Positions 28,647 through 39,358 of a stretch of 64,000 nucleotides of DNA are shown in pieces. Made by a program: the position numbers and the translations under genes. This DNA comes from Rhodococcus tibetensis (GTDB lineage Bacteria > Actinomycetota > Actinomycetes > Mycobacteriales > Mycobacteriaceae). The stretch lies in contig NZ_JANFQF010000001.1 of assembly GCF_024438035.1 (NCBI RefSeq), forward strand, positions 434,001-498,000. The letters run 5' to 3'. Position 1 is the stretch's first letter. Each line of letters opens with the position of its first letter. The notes beneath the pieces are model-generated. The model was not told the origin of the DNA and searched no databases. It saw only the letters and a list, made by a program, of their open reading frames with translations.

Positions 28647-29618
28647 ATGCGTGCGGAAAGGCTCGACGGCGGCGCCGCGACGGTCATCATCGGCCAGAAG
28701 GTGCTCGCCGGTTCCGAGCGGGCGTTCGAGACGTGGCAAGAGGACATGAATGCTGCTGCCTCGGATTACGCCGGTTTCCTGGGCGCCGAGATCACCCCGC
28801 CGACCGACGTGCAACCCGACTGGGTGGTGGTCTACCGCTTCGATTCCGTCGCCCACGTGCAGGCCTGGATCAACAGCGCCACTCGGCAGAAGCACCTCGA
28901 CGAGGGGCAGCGGTACTTCGACGGTCCCGCCACCCAGCAGGTCCTGGGCGGGGGCAAACAGCCCACCGACCCGCTCGTGACCGTCGTCGTGTCGCACCGT
29001 GTCGCGCGCGGCAAGGTCGACGCATTCCTCGAATGGCAGGAGCGATTGCGGTTGGAAGAGAGCCAATTCGACGGCTTCCGGGGCAGCGAACTCTTCCGAC
29101 CCGTCGAGGGCGTGCAGGACGAGTGGACCGCGCTGTACCGCTACGACACCGCAGCGAACCTCGACGCCTGGCTCACGTCGAAGAAACGACAGGACCTGCT
29201 GGCGGAGGGTGAGAAGTTCTCCGACTTCGAGTTACGCACCGTCGACAACTCCTTCGGCAGTTGGTTCGCGTTCGACGAGAACGGCAACGAGGCGCCGCCG
29301 CCGTCGGAGACCAAGACCTCCATCGCTGTCTGGGTCGGGCTGTATCCCACCGTCGTGCTGCTCACTCTTGCTCTGGCACCGTTGCGGATGCCGCTGTGGC
29401 TCGGTCTGCTCATCGGCAATCTGTTGTCCAGTTTCATCATGAGTTTCCTGACGATGCCCCATTACGTGAACCCGCTTCTGGGGCGGTGGCTGCGGCCCCC
29501 CGCGGGTGCGTCGAAAGTGAAGACCAATCTGAGAGGGATCGCACTCGTCGCAGCCGCCAACGCGTTCTGGGTGCTCGTGTTCTTTCTGGTGACCACTCAG
29601 TTCTGGACCCTGCCCTGA
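28647..29618 (+). CDS. Tandem ABM-domain membrane protein
   Basis: A 323-residue protein with two antibiotic-biosynthesis-monooxygenase-like (ABM) ferredoxin folds. The first spans about residues 10-105 and the second about 112-205, each with a Trp-rich core (TWQEDMN ... VVVYRFDS; EWQERLR ... ALYRYDT). Two or three C-terminal membrane helices follow (about 238-258, 262-285 and 300-320). It belongs to the COG3224 type. ABM domains bind small aromatic or haem-like ligands and may act as cofactor-free oxygenases; function here is unproven. It starts ten bases after the molybdenum enzyme gene and is surely co-transcribed, suggesting a link to that enzyme's substrate or product. ATG 28647 is chosen; the upstream frame overlaps the previous gene. 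Confidence 0.8.
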   Translation: MRAERLDGGAATVIIGQKVLAGSERAFETWQEDMNAAASDYAGFLGAEITPPTDVQPDWVVVYRFDSVAHVQAWINSATRQKHLDEGQRYFDGPATQQVLGGGKQPTDPLVTVVVSHRVARGKVDAFLEWQERLRLEESQFDGFRGSELFRPVEGVQDEWTALYRYDTAANLDAWLTSKKRQDLLAEGEKFSDFELRTVDNSFGSWFAFDENGNEAPPPSETKTSIAVWVGLYPTVVLLTLALAPLRMPLWLGLLIGNLLSSFIMSFLTMPHYVNPLLGRWLRPPAGASKVKTNLRGIALVAAANAFWVLVFFLVTTQFWTLP

Positions 29619-29647
29619 GAAGCAGTGGAACCGACACGGAAGGATCG

Positions 29648-30271
29648 ATGATGACCGCGAAAACCGTTCGAGATACGAGCCTGATCGCCATTGCCATGGC
29701 CTCGGCACTGCTCCTGGGAGGTTGTGGCTCGGACAGCACCGAAGACTCGGGTTCGTCTGCCACCACCACCGCCGCCGCCACCACCACCACAGGAGCGGCA
29801 ACCACCACGGGCTCGGAGGCCTCGCCCACCGGAACGGCGGCCGCGGCGGTGGGCAAGCAACAAGCCGAACAGGCCGCTCTGGCGACGGTGCCCGGAGGCA
29901 CGGTCATCTCGTCCGAAGAAGTGCAGCGGGATGGTAAGACGGTGTGGCACGTTCACATCCGCGACGGCAGGGGCTGGGACTACGACGTGAACGTCGACGC
30001 CGCCACCGGCACCGTCGTATCCCAGGACCAGGACCACGACGACGACAACACTGCTTCGACGCCCACCGCGCCGGCCGTGCCGCAGCCGGTCAGCCAGCAG
30101 CAGGCGGAACAGACGGCTCTCGCAACAGTGCCCGGGGGCATGGTGGCCTCGTCCGAGGAACAGCAGCGCGATGGTAAGATGGTGTGGCACGTCCACATCC
30201 GCGACGGCAGGGGCTGGGACTACGACGTGAACGTCGACGCCGCCACCGGCATGGTGGTACCCGACAACTGA
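29648..30271 (+). CDS. Lipoprotein with two duplicated PepSY-like domains
   Basis: A 207-residue lipoprotein. The signal ends in the lipobox LLGGC with the lipidated Cys at 26. A Ser/Thr/Ala-rich linker (about 27-66) leads to two PepSY-like domains (about 67-128 and 147-207), each carrying QQAEQ-ALATVPGG and VWHVHIRDGRGWDYDVNVDAATG. The two are exactly 240 bases apart and nearly identical at DNA level over the second half, so the duplication is recent or homogenised. An acidic spacer (DQDHDDD) with metal-binding potential lies between them. PepSY domains often inhibit or assist secreted enzymes. The multicopper oxidase converges on it with eight bases between stops. Confidence 0.83.
   Translation: MMTAKTVRDTSLIAIAMASALLLGGCGSDSTEDSGSSATTTAAATTTTGAATTTGSEASPTGTAAAAVGKQQAEQAALATVPGGTVISSEEVQRDGKTVWHVHIRDGRGWDYDVNVDAATGTVVSQDQDHDDDNTASTPTAPAVPQPVSQQQAEQTALATVPGGMVASSEEQQRDGKMVWHVHIRDGRGWDYDVNVDAATGMVVPDN
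29930..30250 (+). repeat. Two-copy direct repeat, 240-bp period, inside the PepSY lipoprotein gene
   Basis: Bases 29941-30011 and 30181-30251 differ at one position in 71, and similarity continues more weakly back to about 29855 and 30095. The offset is exactly 240 bases, or 80 codons, so the reading frame is kept. Confidence 0.9.
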
Positions 30272-30279
30272 GGGACGTA

Positions 30280-33200
30280 CTACCGCCCACCGAGCGGAAC
30301 CGGGCCGCTCGGTGAAGGCAGCGCGGGCAGAGTGCCCAATGGGGACGGCACCAGGGTGGTGGACCGCGGGTCGACCCTGCCGAGGCCGAACTTGCGGACC
30401 TCGCTACCGCCCGGTCCGGTACCACTGACGAGCAGATCTGCGCCCGTGGTGGTGCTGGTGGTGGCCACCTGCACGCCGCTCCCCTGGAAGGGTACGAAGG
30501 AGGCGATCTGCGCGAACGCGACGGGGCCCGAATGATGGTTGGGGCTGTCGAGATACATCGCCGGTTCACCGTCGAGTCGTGAGCCGCTCGACCAGACTCG
30601 GACGGTGCCGTCGCCGCCGAGCATGCCGGTGACGATGCTCTGCGCGCCGCCTTCGGCGCCGGCAACCCACCCGGTGGCCAGGGAGACGCCACCGGTGTAG
30701 CCCTCGTCGAAGGCCAGGAATTCCGAGGTCGTCACCGGTCCCGCCGAGTGGCCGGCATGCTCGTCAGCCGAACCGTTCGCCTCGGCCGCGGCGGTCGGGG
30801 TGTACAGGTCATAGCGGAAGGTCTTCACGCGCGGTACCTCACCCGGACCGGGCGCGGTGACGATGCTGTCCCGGCCGGAGACGGCGTCGACCATGCCGGT
30901 GGCAACCGTGACGCCCGAAGTCGATCCTGGGTACGGCGTGAAGGATCCGAACAACGCGGGGGCCGTGCCCTTCTCGCCGGGGAGGCCGAACACCTTCACT
31001 TCCGACTCGATTCCGGGACCGGACCCGACGATGATGTTGTCGGCCAACGCGTTCCCGTCGATGTCGGCTCCTGCGACATTCACGCCACCACGGAACTCCG
31101 AGTCGAACGGCGCGAATCGGGTGAGTTCGGCAAGGAAGTCGTCTGCTCCGTTGTAGGCCACCACCTCGGGTGCCACCCCGGCACCCGTGCCGGCCACGAG
31201 GTCGAGCACCATGTCGCCGTCGACGTCGGCCATGGCGACGGTCGGCGTGCCCTCGAACGAGGGAAAGGGCGTGGCGGTCGAGATGAGCCTGTCACCGCTG
31301 CCGTCGTAGACCTGCACGGTCGCAGGTCTGCCCGGTGATCCCGGGACCGCGACCGCGTACGTCGACACCTCGGGGATCACATTGACGGTGGCCATCAAAC
31401 CGTTGTCCTCGTGGTTGAGGCGATGACAATGGATCACGAACGTGCCGATGTATTCGGTGAACTTCGTGCGCAACGTCACCGATGCCGGCGCGAGTGGGTT
31501 CTCGTTCGCGTCCGTCACCGGCGCAGGCACGTTGACGTTGTCCTCACCCCACATCTGCACCCCTGTCCTCGTGCCGGCTACCGGGTCCACGATTTCGGTG
31601 ACCTGAAAGTCGTTGACATGGATGTGCATTGGATGTTCGTCGTTGTTGAGGTTGGTGATCAGCCACTCCTCGACCGAGTTCAGCCGCGGCTGGATCAAGG
31701 GAATGTTGGGAAAGGTGTTGTCGTCGAACTCGTAGGTGAATGCCTTGGGGTCGCTGTTGCTGGCTTTTTCGTTGCCGAAACCGCCGGAGACGGTGAGGGT
31801 GCGCTTCACGTCGGGCGTCATCGCCGACGTGTCGACGAAAGACGTGTACGCGTCGAGGTTCTGCCCGGGCTCGAACGGTGTGGTCCGTCCCTCCCCGCTG
31901 TCCGGTGTGGCATGAATGAGCTTCTGCGTGGGAAAGGTGAAGAACCCGTCGGCATAGCTGATGACCGACGGGTCGACCGTGACGGTGCCGAGAACGGCAG
32001 GTGGGTTCTCGGTGCCGTTGTTGGTATACAGCACACCGGGATTGGTAACCGGCTTCGCGCCTTCCAGGGGTGGCATGTCCAGCACGAGATCACCGGTCTG
32101 CGGCATCGTCACCGCGATCGCGTAACGCGACGCCGGGGGGATGACGAGCCGGGTCCCATCGCCGCCCACGGGCAACTCCACCCGGGAAAAGGGATTACCG
32201 TCCTGACCGAGCACCGCGAACTTCGGATGGTTGCCCGTCGCTGTCTCGGTGAGGCGCAGCGGCATGTAAGCGAAGTCGCTGATGTTCGCCAACACCCAGA
32301 TCTCGGTCTGACCCGGCTTCAGCTTCAGCTCCGGCTGGAACTGACCGTTCACCGTGTACTGCACGTCGCGTTGGTTGTCCGGCAGTGACAGGTCTGCAGG
32401 AATGTCGGCCCCGTCGCTGCTGAAGCTCTGCAGGTTGCCGGGCACGAATTGGTTCTGCCCGCGATGATTGGCGGGCGAGAGCGGTCCGCTGTACCAATTG
32501 GTGAAGTACTGGGCACCCTCCGACGTCTCCGAGAAATTCACCGGAGCCAGGCTCGGCGAGTACGTGCCCTCGGCGAGCTGGTTGCCTTCCGGTGGGGTCA
32601 GCGTGCTCACGTACTGCGGCCAGTTCGGGTCGTTCAACTGACGGCCGGTGCCCTTGCGGTCGAACACGAAGTTGTACTGCAACGCCATGTCCCGGATCGG
32701 GACGTCGTTCTCGGTCACCAGCGGCAGGTCGCCGTCCGGGCGGCCGATTTCGAGCAGACCCGCGAGCCCGAGATACGTTTGCTGCGCCGTGACCGTATGG
32801 CGGTGGCTGTGGTACCAGTACAGGCCGTTCGGCATGTCCTTCGGCACCGCGTAGTCGTAGACGTTGCCTTTGCCGGCCGGGATGTCGAGCAGGACGTTGT
32901 CGGCGTTGCCGTCCGGGCTGACATGCAGTCCGTGGGTGTGCAGGTTGAGCGGTGACGACGTCAGCGACGGCGGGTAGATCGGTACGACCCCGCCTGCGGG
33001 TGTGAAGGCGGGGTCGTAGAAGTCTTCGATCGTGAGATCTTGCAGATCGTTGTCGTAATGGATGATCAAGCGCTCACCCGGATCGACCCGCAATGTGGGC
33101 GCCGGGTAGACGCCGTCGGCCTCCCTCGACCCGTCGGAGGCTGTGCCTCGGAGGACTTCGTACCCGAAGAGCAGGAAGTTCGATACCGGCGCCGAAGCGG

Positions 33201-33426
33201 TGTCGAGGTCGACGGTGCCCTGGTGGGCCGAGAGTCGCACTTCGAGGACACCGCCCTCGCTCGTCAGCTTCACCGGCTCCTGATACGCGACCGGTGAGCC
33301 CTCCGGACCGAAATTGCCGCCACCAGCACCGGTCGTCTCGGACGTGCATCCGGTGAACATCAGGGCGAGCGACGTGACCACTGCGACAGCGACTGCGACG
33401 ACCGGTCTTTTGCGACGGACGACCAT
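30280..33426 (-). CDS. Multicopper oxidase lipoprotein fused to an FG-GAP-type beta-propeller
   Basis: A 1048-residue exported protein with signal and lipobox (FTGC, Cys 27). Residues about 50-690 form a three-cupredoxin multicopper oxidase. The copper motifs are HTHG (163-166), WYHSH (204-208), HPMHIH (598-603) and HCHRLNHEDNGLM (666-678), so all type 1, 2 and 3 ligands are present. By spacing, the axial position of the type 1 site (Cys667 plus ten) is Leu677, next to Met678. Residues about 690-1035 contain repeated Asp-rich blocks such as ADVDGDMVLDLVAGTG and ADIDGNALADNIIVGSG, typical of FG-GAP/VCBS calcium-binding propeller repeats. It probably oxidises metals or phenols at the cell surface. 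The substrate is unknown. Confidence 0.88.
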   Translation of the reverse strand: MVVRRKRPVVAVAVAVVTSLALMFTGCTSETTGAGGGNFGPEGSPVAYQEPVKLTSEGGVLEVRLSAHQGTVDLDTASAPVSNFLLFGYEVLRGTASDGSREADGVYPAPTLRVDPGERLIIHYDNDLQDLTIEDFYDPAFTPAGGVVPIYPPSLTSSPLNLHTHGLHVSPDGNADNVLLDIPAGKGNVYDYAVPKDMPNGLYWYHSHRHTVTAQQTYLGLAGLLEIGRPDGDLPLVTENDVPIRDMALQYNFVFDRKGTGRQLNDPNWPQYVSTLTPPEGNQLAEGTYSPSLAPVNFSETSEGAQYFTNWYSGPLSPANHRGQNQFVPGNLQSFSSDGADIPADLSLPDNQRDVQYTVNGQFQPELKLKPGQTEIWVLANISDFAYMPLRLTETATGNHPKFAVLGQDGNPFSRVELPVGGDGTRLVIPPASRYAIAVTMPQTGDLVLDMPPLEGAKPVTNPGVLYTNNGTENPPAVLGTVTVDPSVISYADGFFTFPTQKLIHATPDSGEGRTTPFEPGQNLDAYTSFVDTSAMTPDVKRTLTVSGGFGNEKASNSDPKAFTYEFDDNTFPNIPLIQPRLNSVEEWLITNLNNDEHPMHIHVNDFQVTEIVDPVAGTRTGVQMWGEDNVNVPAPVTDANENPLAPASVTLRTKFTEYIGTFVIHCHRLNHEDNGLMATVNVIPEVSTYAVAVPGSPGRPATVQVYDGSGDRLISTATPFPSFEGTPTVAMADVDGDMVLDLVAGTGAGVAPEVVAYNGADDFLAELTRFAPFDSEFRGGVNVAGADIDGNALADNIIVGSGPGIESEVKVFGLPGEKGTAPALFGSFTPYPGSTSGVTVATGMVDAVSGRDSIVTAPGPGEVPRVKTFRYDLYTPTAAAEANGSADEHAGHSAGPVTTSEFLAFDEGYTGGVSLATGWVAGAEGGAQSIVTGMLGGDGTVRVWSSGSRLDGEPAMYLDSPNHHSGPVAFAQIASFVPFQGSGVQVATTSTTTGADLLVSGTGPGGSEVRKFGLGRVDPRSTTLVPSPLGTLPALPSPSGPVPLGGR
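30288..30314 (+). terminator. Hairpin after the PepSY gene, located inside the oxidase coding end
   Basis: A perfect 10-bp stem (30288-30297 with 30305-30314) with a 7-base loop begins 17 bases past the PepSY stop. It lies within the last codons of the convergent multicopper oxidase gene. It would end transcription coming from the left. Confidence 0.55.
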
Positions 33427-33692
33427 GGCGTTCCCCGTTCCACGACCGAACGTGAGCAGCGCCGATCGACAGATCGAACACTACATAGCGCGCGAGGCCG
33501 TGGTCGGGGATTCGCGCCTTCGCCCGCTGGGGTGTTCGAGCGGTGAACGAATCCAGCCGCAGGAAGCGGAGTTCGGAGTACCGGCGCTTGTATGGTCGTG
33601 GTGGTGTCGCACGTAGCCTTGTGCTCGACGCGATACCGTAGCCGCACGCAAGCTCTTCGAAAGCGGAACCGAACTGACGCGGGAGAATAACC

Positions 33693-35933
<2,241 letters not shown>

Positions 35934-35982
35934 GCCCGAACCGAACCGAACCGTGACGGGGCAAACCTGCATCCCCGCGGGG

Positions 35983-36615
35983 TCAGGTCCGCCCCTCCAC
36001 GGTCGGTGTGACCGCCAGGTCGTCGAGCAGTCCCAAGAATGCCCGGGCATAAGGGAGGTCTGCGGTGGCCCCCACCACGGTGGGCCAGTCGACCTGCTCG
36101 CACAGTGCGCGGGCGACCGGCAGCATCGGCACGAAGTCACCCCGATGAGAATCGAGGTGACGAAGTTTGTCGATCATCAGATCGGTTCCGCTGAGGACCG
36201 GTGCCCAGATCTGCCCGATCCGCATCGTCTCCGCCCGATCTAGGAGTCCCTCCGCGGTGCCGGTGGTGGAGGCCGGATACAGCAGGGTGACCCGGTGATC
36301 ACCGTCGACGTGCTGCCGTGACCCGGACCGGGGCGAAGCGATGGACCGCATCCCACCCGCAGCCAGCGCGGCCCTTGCACCGGTCAGGTGCTCATCCGAG
36401 GCGATGATGGTCACCTGGTGCTCGGCCGGCGGTCCGCCGCGGGCGTACACGGCGCAGTCTCCGCCGACCGCGAACGGCAGGTCGGCGGTCGAGAGTATGG
36501 ACACCGCCCGCCGCAGCGTCCGCATCAGCTGGGCTTCGCGGTCCGCGACCATCCGAACGGTCGGGTGCTGCTTCGCCCGCGGGAAATGATGGCGCGACAG
36601 GTGTTCTGTGGTCAT
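35983..36615 (-). CDS. Nucleotidyltransferase-fold protein, apparently lacking catalytic acids
   Basis: A 210-residue protein of unknown role. The segment FAVGGDCAVYARGG (about 48-61) matches the start of minimal nucleotidyltransferase folds (AbiEii-like), where VGG-A-R-G is followed within ten residues by a metal-binding D-x-D. Here that place reads HQVTII, without the acids. The middle carries a LMIDKLRHLDSHRGDFV segment, also typical of this group. It may be a non-catalytic relative or a misread family. It has its own ATG at 36615 and lies 84 bases downstream of the ABC permease gene on the same strand, so read-through from that operon is possible. There is no membrane segment. Confidence 0.6.
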   Translation of the reverse strand: MTTEHLSRHHFPRAKQHPTVRMVADREAQLMRTLRRAVSILSTADLPFAVGGDCAVYARGGPPAEHQVTIIASDEHLTGARAALAAGGMRSIASPRSGSRQHVDGDHRVTLLYPASTTGTAEGLLDRAETMRIGQIWAPVLSGTDLMIDKLRHLDSHRGDFVPMLPVARALCEQVDWPTVVGATADLPYARAFLGLLDDLAVTPTVEGRT

Positions 36616-36699
36616 GACCGTGGGTACCCGGCGCTGCCGACCTCAACCGTGCGATGGGTGGCCAACGCTGGGAACCGATGGTGTCTTGGACTCCGCCCG

Positions 36700-37893
36700 C
36701 TAACGTCCCAGCGCCTCTTTCCACGACACGACCTTGCCGATACGCAGGATCGAGCGCTGGTAGATCTTCGCGGCCAACACGCTGAGCGCGGCAGTCACGG
36801 CCAGCATCAGAGCCACGGTAACCACGACCTGCGTCGGTGATGCCACGCCGGAAGCGATCCGCAACGGCATCAGGATCGCGGAGAAGGGCGGGATCCAGCT
36901 GAGTACGTTGCTCAACGTGCCGTCGGGGTTGCTTACCGAGGAAAACGCGCTGAAGAACATGATGACGATCAACACCATCAACGGTGACGCCGTGGCATTG
37001 ACATCCTCCTGCCGAGACACCATGGAGCCTGCGGCGGCGTAGAGCACGGCGAAGAATGCGAAGCCGAGGACGAACCAGCCGAGCGTTCCCGCCAGGACCC
37101 CCAGTGCCGTACCGGTCACGGTGAGGGTGCCGGTGGCGAGGCCTGCGCCCACGCCGGCCACTCCGTACGCGGCCAGCTGCACCAGGCCCACGGCGCCGAT
37201 GCCGATGACCTTGCCCCACAACAACTGCAGTGGTCGCAGGGTAGAGAGGAGCAGTTCCACCACGCGGCTCGACTTCTCTTCGACGACTCCCATCGCGACG
37301 TACATCCCGAACATCATGATCTGCATGTACAGCAGCACCACCACGGCGATCGACAACGCCACCCGCTGACCCTTTTCCGGGTTGGGCGGGTCGAGGGCGT
37401 CGACCGTCACGACGGCCTTGCCGGCCGCGTCGGCCAGTTGCGCGGGATCGACTCCCTGCGCGGTCAGTGCTTCGGCTTGTGCTCGTTGCACGACGGCGCC
37501 GTCGATCACGGCTCGCAGCCCGGAGCCGATCTCCGATTCGGTGACCGCCGTGGCAGAACCGTCGGTCCCCGGAATCAGGGCCACGTCCAGATCGCCGTTC
37601 TCGACGCGTTCGCGGCCTGCCTGTTCACTGTCGGTGGCCGTCACCTCGACGGGGGTGCCGACGGCGTCCCCGGTCGCGACGAGAACCGGTGCGAGGGCCT
37701 GGTCGCCGACGAGGCCGATCTTCGCTCGGTCGTCGTCGCCACCCGAGAACAGCGAGTAGGCAACGATGCCGCCGACGATGGCGAGAAGAATGATCACGTT
37801 GCTGATGACGAAACTCTTCTTGGCGACCTGTGTCAGGAATTCACGGCGGGCTACCAAGCCGATGGCGCGGACAGGACTCAGTGGGGCACTCAT
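36700..37893 (-). CDS. ABC-2 type exporter permease (NatB-like)
   Basis: A 397-residue membrane subunit. One helix near residues 27-47 (SFVISNVIILLAIVGGIVAY) is followed by an extracytoplasmic domain of about 130 residues and then a C-terminal bundle of five or six helices (about 185-375). The stretch MGVVEEKSSRVVELLLSTLRPLQLLWGKVIG is the hallmark of NatB/ABC-2 permeases. Its ATG overlaps the stop of the ATPase gene by four bases (ATGA), so the two subunits are made together. Known relatives export Na+, bacteriocins or antibiotics; the cargo here is unknown. It is the last gene of a four-gene operon started by an XRE regulator. Confidence 0.92.
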   Translation of the reverse strand: MSAPLSPVRAIGLVARREFLTQVAKKSFVISNVIILLAIVGGIVAYSLFSGGDDDRAKIGLVGDQALAPVLVATGDAVGTPVEVTATDSEQAGRERVENGDLDVALIPGTDGSATAVTESEIGSGLRAVIDGAVVQRAQAEALTAQGVDPAQLADAAGKAVVTVDALDPPNPEKGQRVALSIAVVVLLYMQIMMFGMYVAMGVVEEKSSRVVELLLSTLRPLQLLWGKVIGIGAVGLVQLAAYGVAGVGAGLATGTLTVTGTALGVLAGTLGWFVLGFAFFAVLYAAAGSMVSRQEDVNATASPLMVLIVIMFFSAFSSVSNPDGTLSNVLSWIPPFSAILMPLRIASGVASPTQVVVTVALMLAVTAALSVLAAKIYQRSILRIGKVVSWKEALGR

Positions 37894-38786
37894 GCAGTCA
37901 CGACCTCTCGGAACATCTCGGTGAGGGACGGTCGGTGCAACGAGAATTCGTGCACCGGGCCAGTTTTCAATGCGGTATGGAGTATCAGTTGATCGTCCAC
38001 GTGTGGTTCGAGCGACAGCAGCGTCCGGCCGTCGACATGGCTGATCGTGGTGACTCCGTCGAGATGGTGCGCCCACCCGACGGGCGCTTCCGGTGCGTAC
38101 ACGTCGAGCTGCACGTTGCCGGTGCCGCGTAATTCCTCGACGGTTCCGACGGCCCGCATCTTCCCGGATGCGATGATGCCCACCCGGTGGCACAGGCGTT
38201 GGACGAGTTCGAGCTGATGGCTCGAGAAGATCACCGGTACACCGGTTTTCGCCTTCTCCACCAGCACCTCGCTCATGACGTCCACCGCGACGGGGTCGAG
38301 TCCGGAGAACGGCTCGTCCAGCACCAGGACCGCGGGATCGTGGACGAGCGCGGCGGCGAGCTGGACACGTTGCTGATTGCCGAGCGAGAGCGCGTCCACG
38401 GTGTCGCCGGTGCGGTCCGAGATGCCGAGGCGCTCGGTCCACCGGTCCACCGATTCGCGGGCCACAGTACGGGAGAGGCCATGCAGCTCCGCCAGGTACG
38501 CGAGTTGCGCACCCACCTTCATCTTCGGGTACAGCCCACGTTCCTCGGGCATGTAGCCGATGGTTCGTCGTACCTCGAGGTCTATCGGCTTGTCGCCGAT
38601 CCGCACCTCGCCGGAGTCGGCGGACAGGACACCGAGCGCGATGCGCATCGTGGTGGTCTTTCCGGCACCGTTGCTGCCGACGAATCCGAAGATCTCGCCG
38701 GGCCGCACGTCGAACGAGAGGTCGTCGAGGGCGACGACGTCGCCGTACCGTTTGGAGATGCTGTCGATGGTGAGTGTGTGAGACAT
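37890..38786 (-). CDS. ABC exporter ATPase (NatA-like)
   Basis: A 298-residue ATP-binding subunit. The Walker A loop GSNGAGKTTT is near residue 38, a Q-loop region lies at RTIGYMPEERGLYPKM, the signature is LSLGNQQRVQLA near residue 133, Walker B is VLVLDEPFSGLDP and the switch His lies in FSSHQLELV. The last 80 residues form the extra C-terminal domain found in DrrA/NatA-type exporters. It energises the permease encoded directly downstream. ATG 38786 is used; longer frames upstream are not family-like. The gap to the membrane-protein gene before it is 32 bases, consistent with one operon. Confidence 0.94.
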   Translation of the reverse strand: MSHTLTIDSISKRYGDVVALDDLSFDVRPGEIFGFVGSNGAGKTTTMRIALGVLSADSGEVRIGDKPIDLEVRRTIGYMPEERGLYPKMKVGAQLAYLAELHGLSRTVARESVDRWTERLGISDRTGDTVDALSLGNQQRVQLAAALVHDPAVLVLDEPFSGLDPVAVDVMSEVLVEKAKTGVPVIFSSHQLELVQRLCHRVGIIASGKMRAVGTVEELRGTGNVQLDVYAPEAPVGWAHHLDGVTTISHVDGRTLLSLEPHVDDQLILHTALKTGPVHEFSLHRPSLTEMFREVVTA

Positions 38787-38818
38787 GGGTCCTTCCCATT
38801 CTGGAGGGCCAGAAGTTG

Positions 38819-39358
38819 TTATGACGTCAGGTCTTCCGGTTCTGGATCGGGTTGTGTCCAGCCGAGAATTATCGCGGGGGTGCACCCGCCGATCATCAGT
38901 GCGGTGACCACGAGGAGGCCGGCACCGTACGGCACGTTGCTGTGATCGACGTCCAGCGCTCCGACGAATATCAGGTACAACGCGGGAACGAGCGTCAGTA
39001 GCTGGGTGACCGTGAGTCCGATCGACCGGGCACTGTTGCGCTGCTGAATCTCCCACTCGTCGAGGGCATCGCGCGGAGCGTCCCCCTGCCGCCCGGACAC
39101 GATCTGGAGCATCGTCCACAGTGGGAAGAACAACAGGCACGCGGGCAGCCACAGCAGCGGCCCGACGACCATGTCGAAATGACACACGATGCCGACGGCG
39201 ATCATGAACACGAACGTCACCGCGAGGGCGACCACCAGGATTCGTCTGCGGCTGCGCGTCCGCCACCTCGGTAGCCAGGTGCGGTAACGGCGTTCGTTCT
39301 GGAGGAATCTGCGCGTGCGGAACCCCTGGTACCGCTCGATCAGATTGGTCTCAGGCAT
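38819..39358 (-). CDS. Four-helix membrane protein in the XRE-ABC operon
   Basis: A 179-residue membrane protein with no recognised family. A basic cytosolic N-terminus (about 1-38, rich in Arg) precedes four hydrophobic segments, about residues 40-60, 65-85, 112-135 and 143-163. The loop after the second pair is acidic (DAPRDALDEWEIQQRN). Its ATG lies inside the end of the XRE regulator gene, an 8-base overlap, so translation is coupled. The ABC exporter genes follow. Position suggests an accessory or immunity-like membrane component for the exporter, but that is inference from context only. Confidence 0.78.
   Translation of the reverse strand: MPETNLIERYQGFRTRRFLQNERRYRTWLPRWRTRSRRRILVVALAVTFVFMIAVGIVCHFDMVVGPLLWLPACLLFFPLWTMLQIVSGRQGDAPRDALDEWEIQQRNSARSIGLTVTQLLTLVPALYLIFVGALDVDHSNVPYGAGLLVVTALMIGGCTPAIILGWTQPDPEPEDLTS

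Noticed and set aside
26138-28747. An 869-codon open frame on the minus strand opposite the molybdenum hydroxylase gene
   Set aside because: Such long antisense frames are common in high-GC genomes. The translation is rich in Arg, His, Val and Gly with no recognisable domain and no ribosome site, while the plus strand encodes a clear enzyme.
35934-35965. CCGAA-type short tandem repeat after icd
   Set aside because: Only about three imperfect units (CCGAACCGAACCGAACC). It is too short to be more than chance or slippage and has no hairpin.
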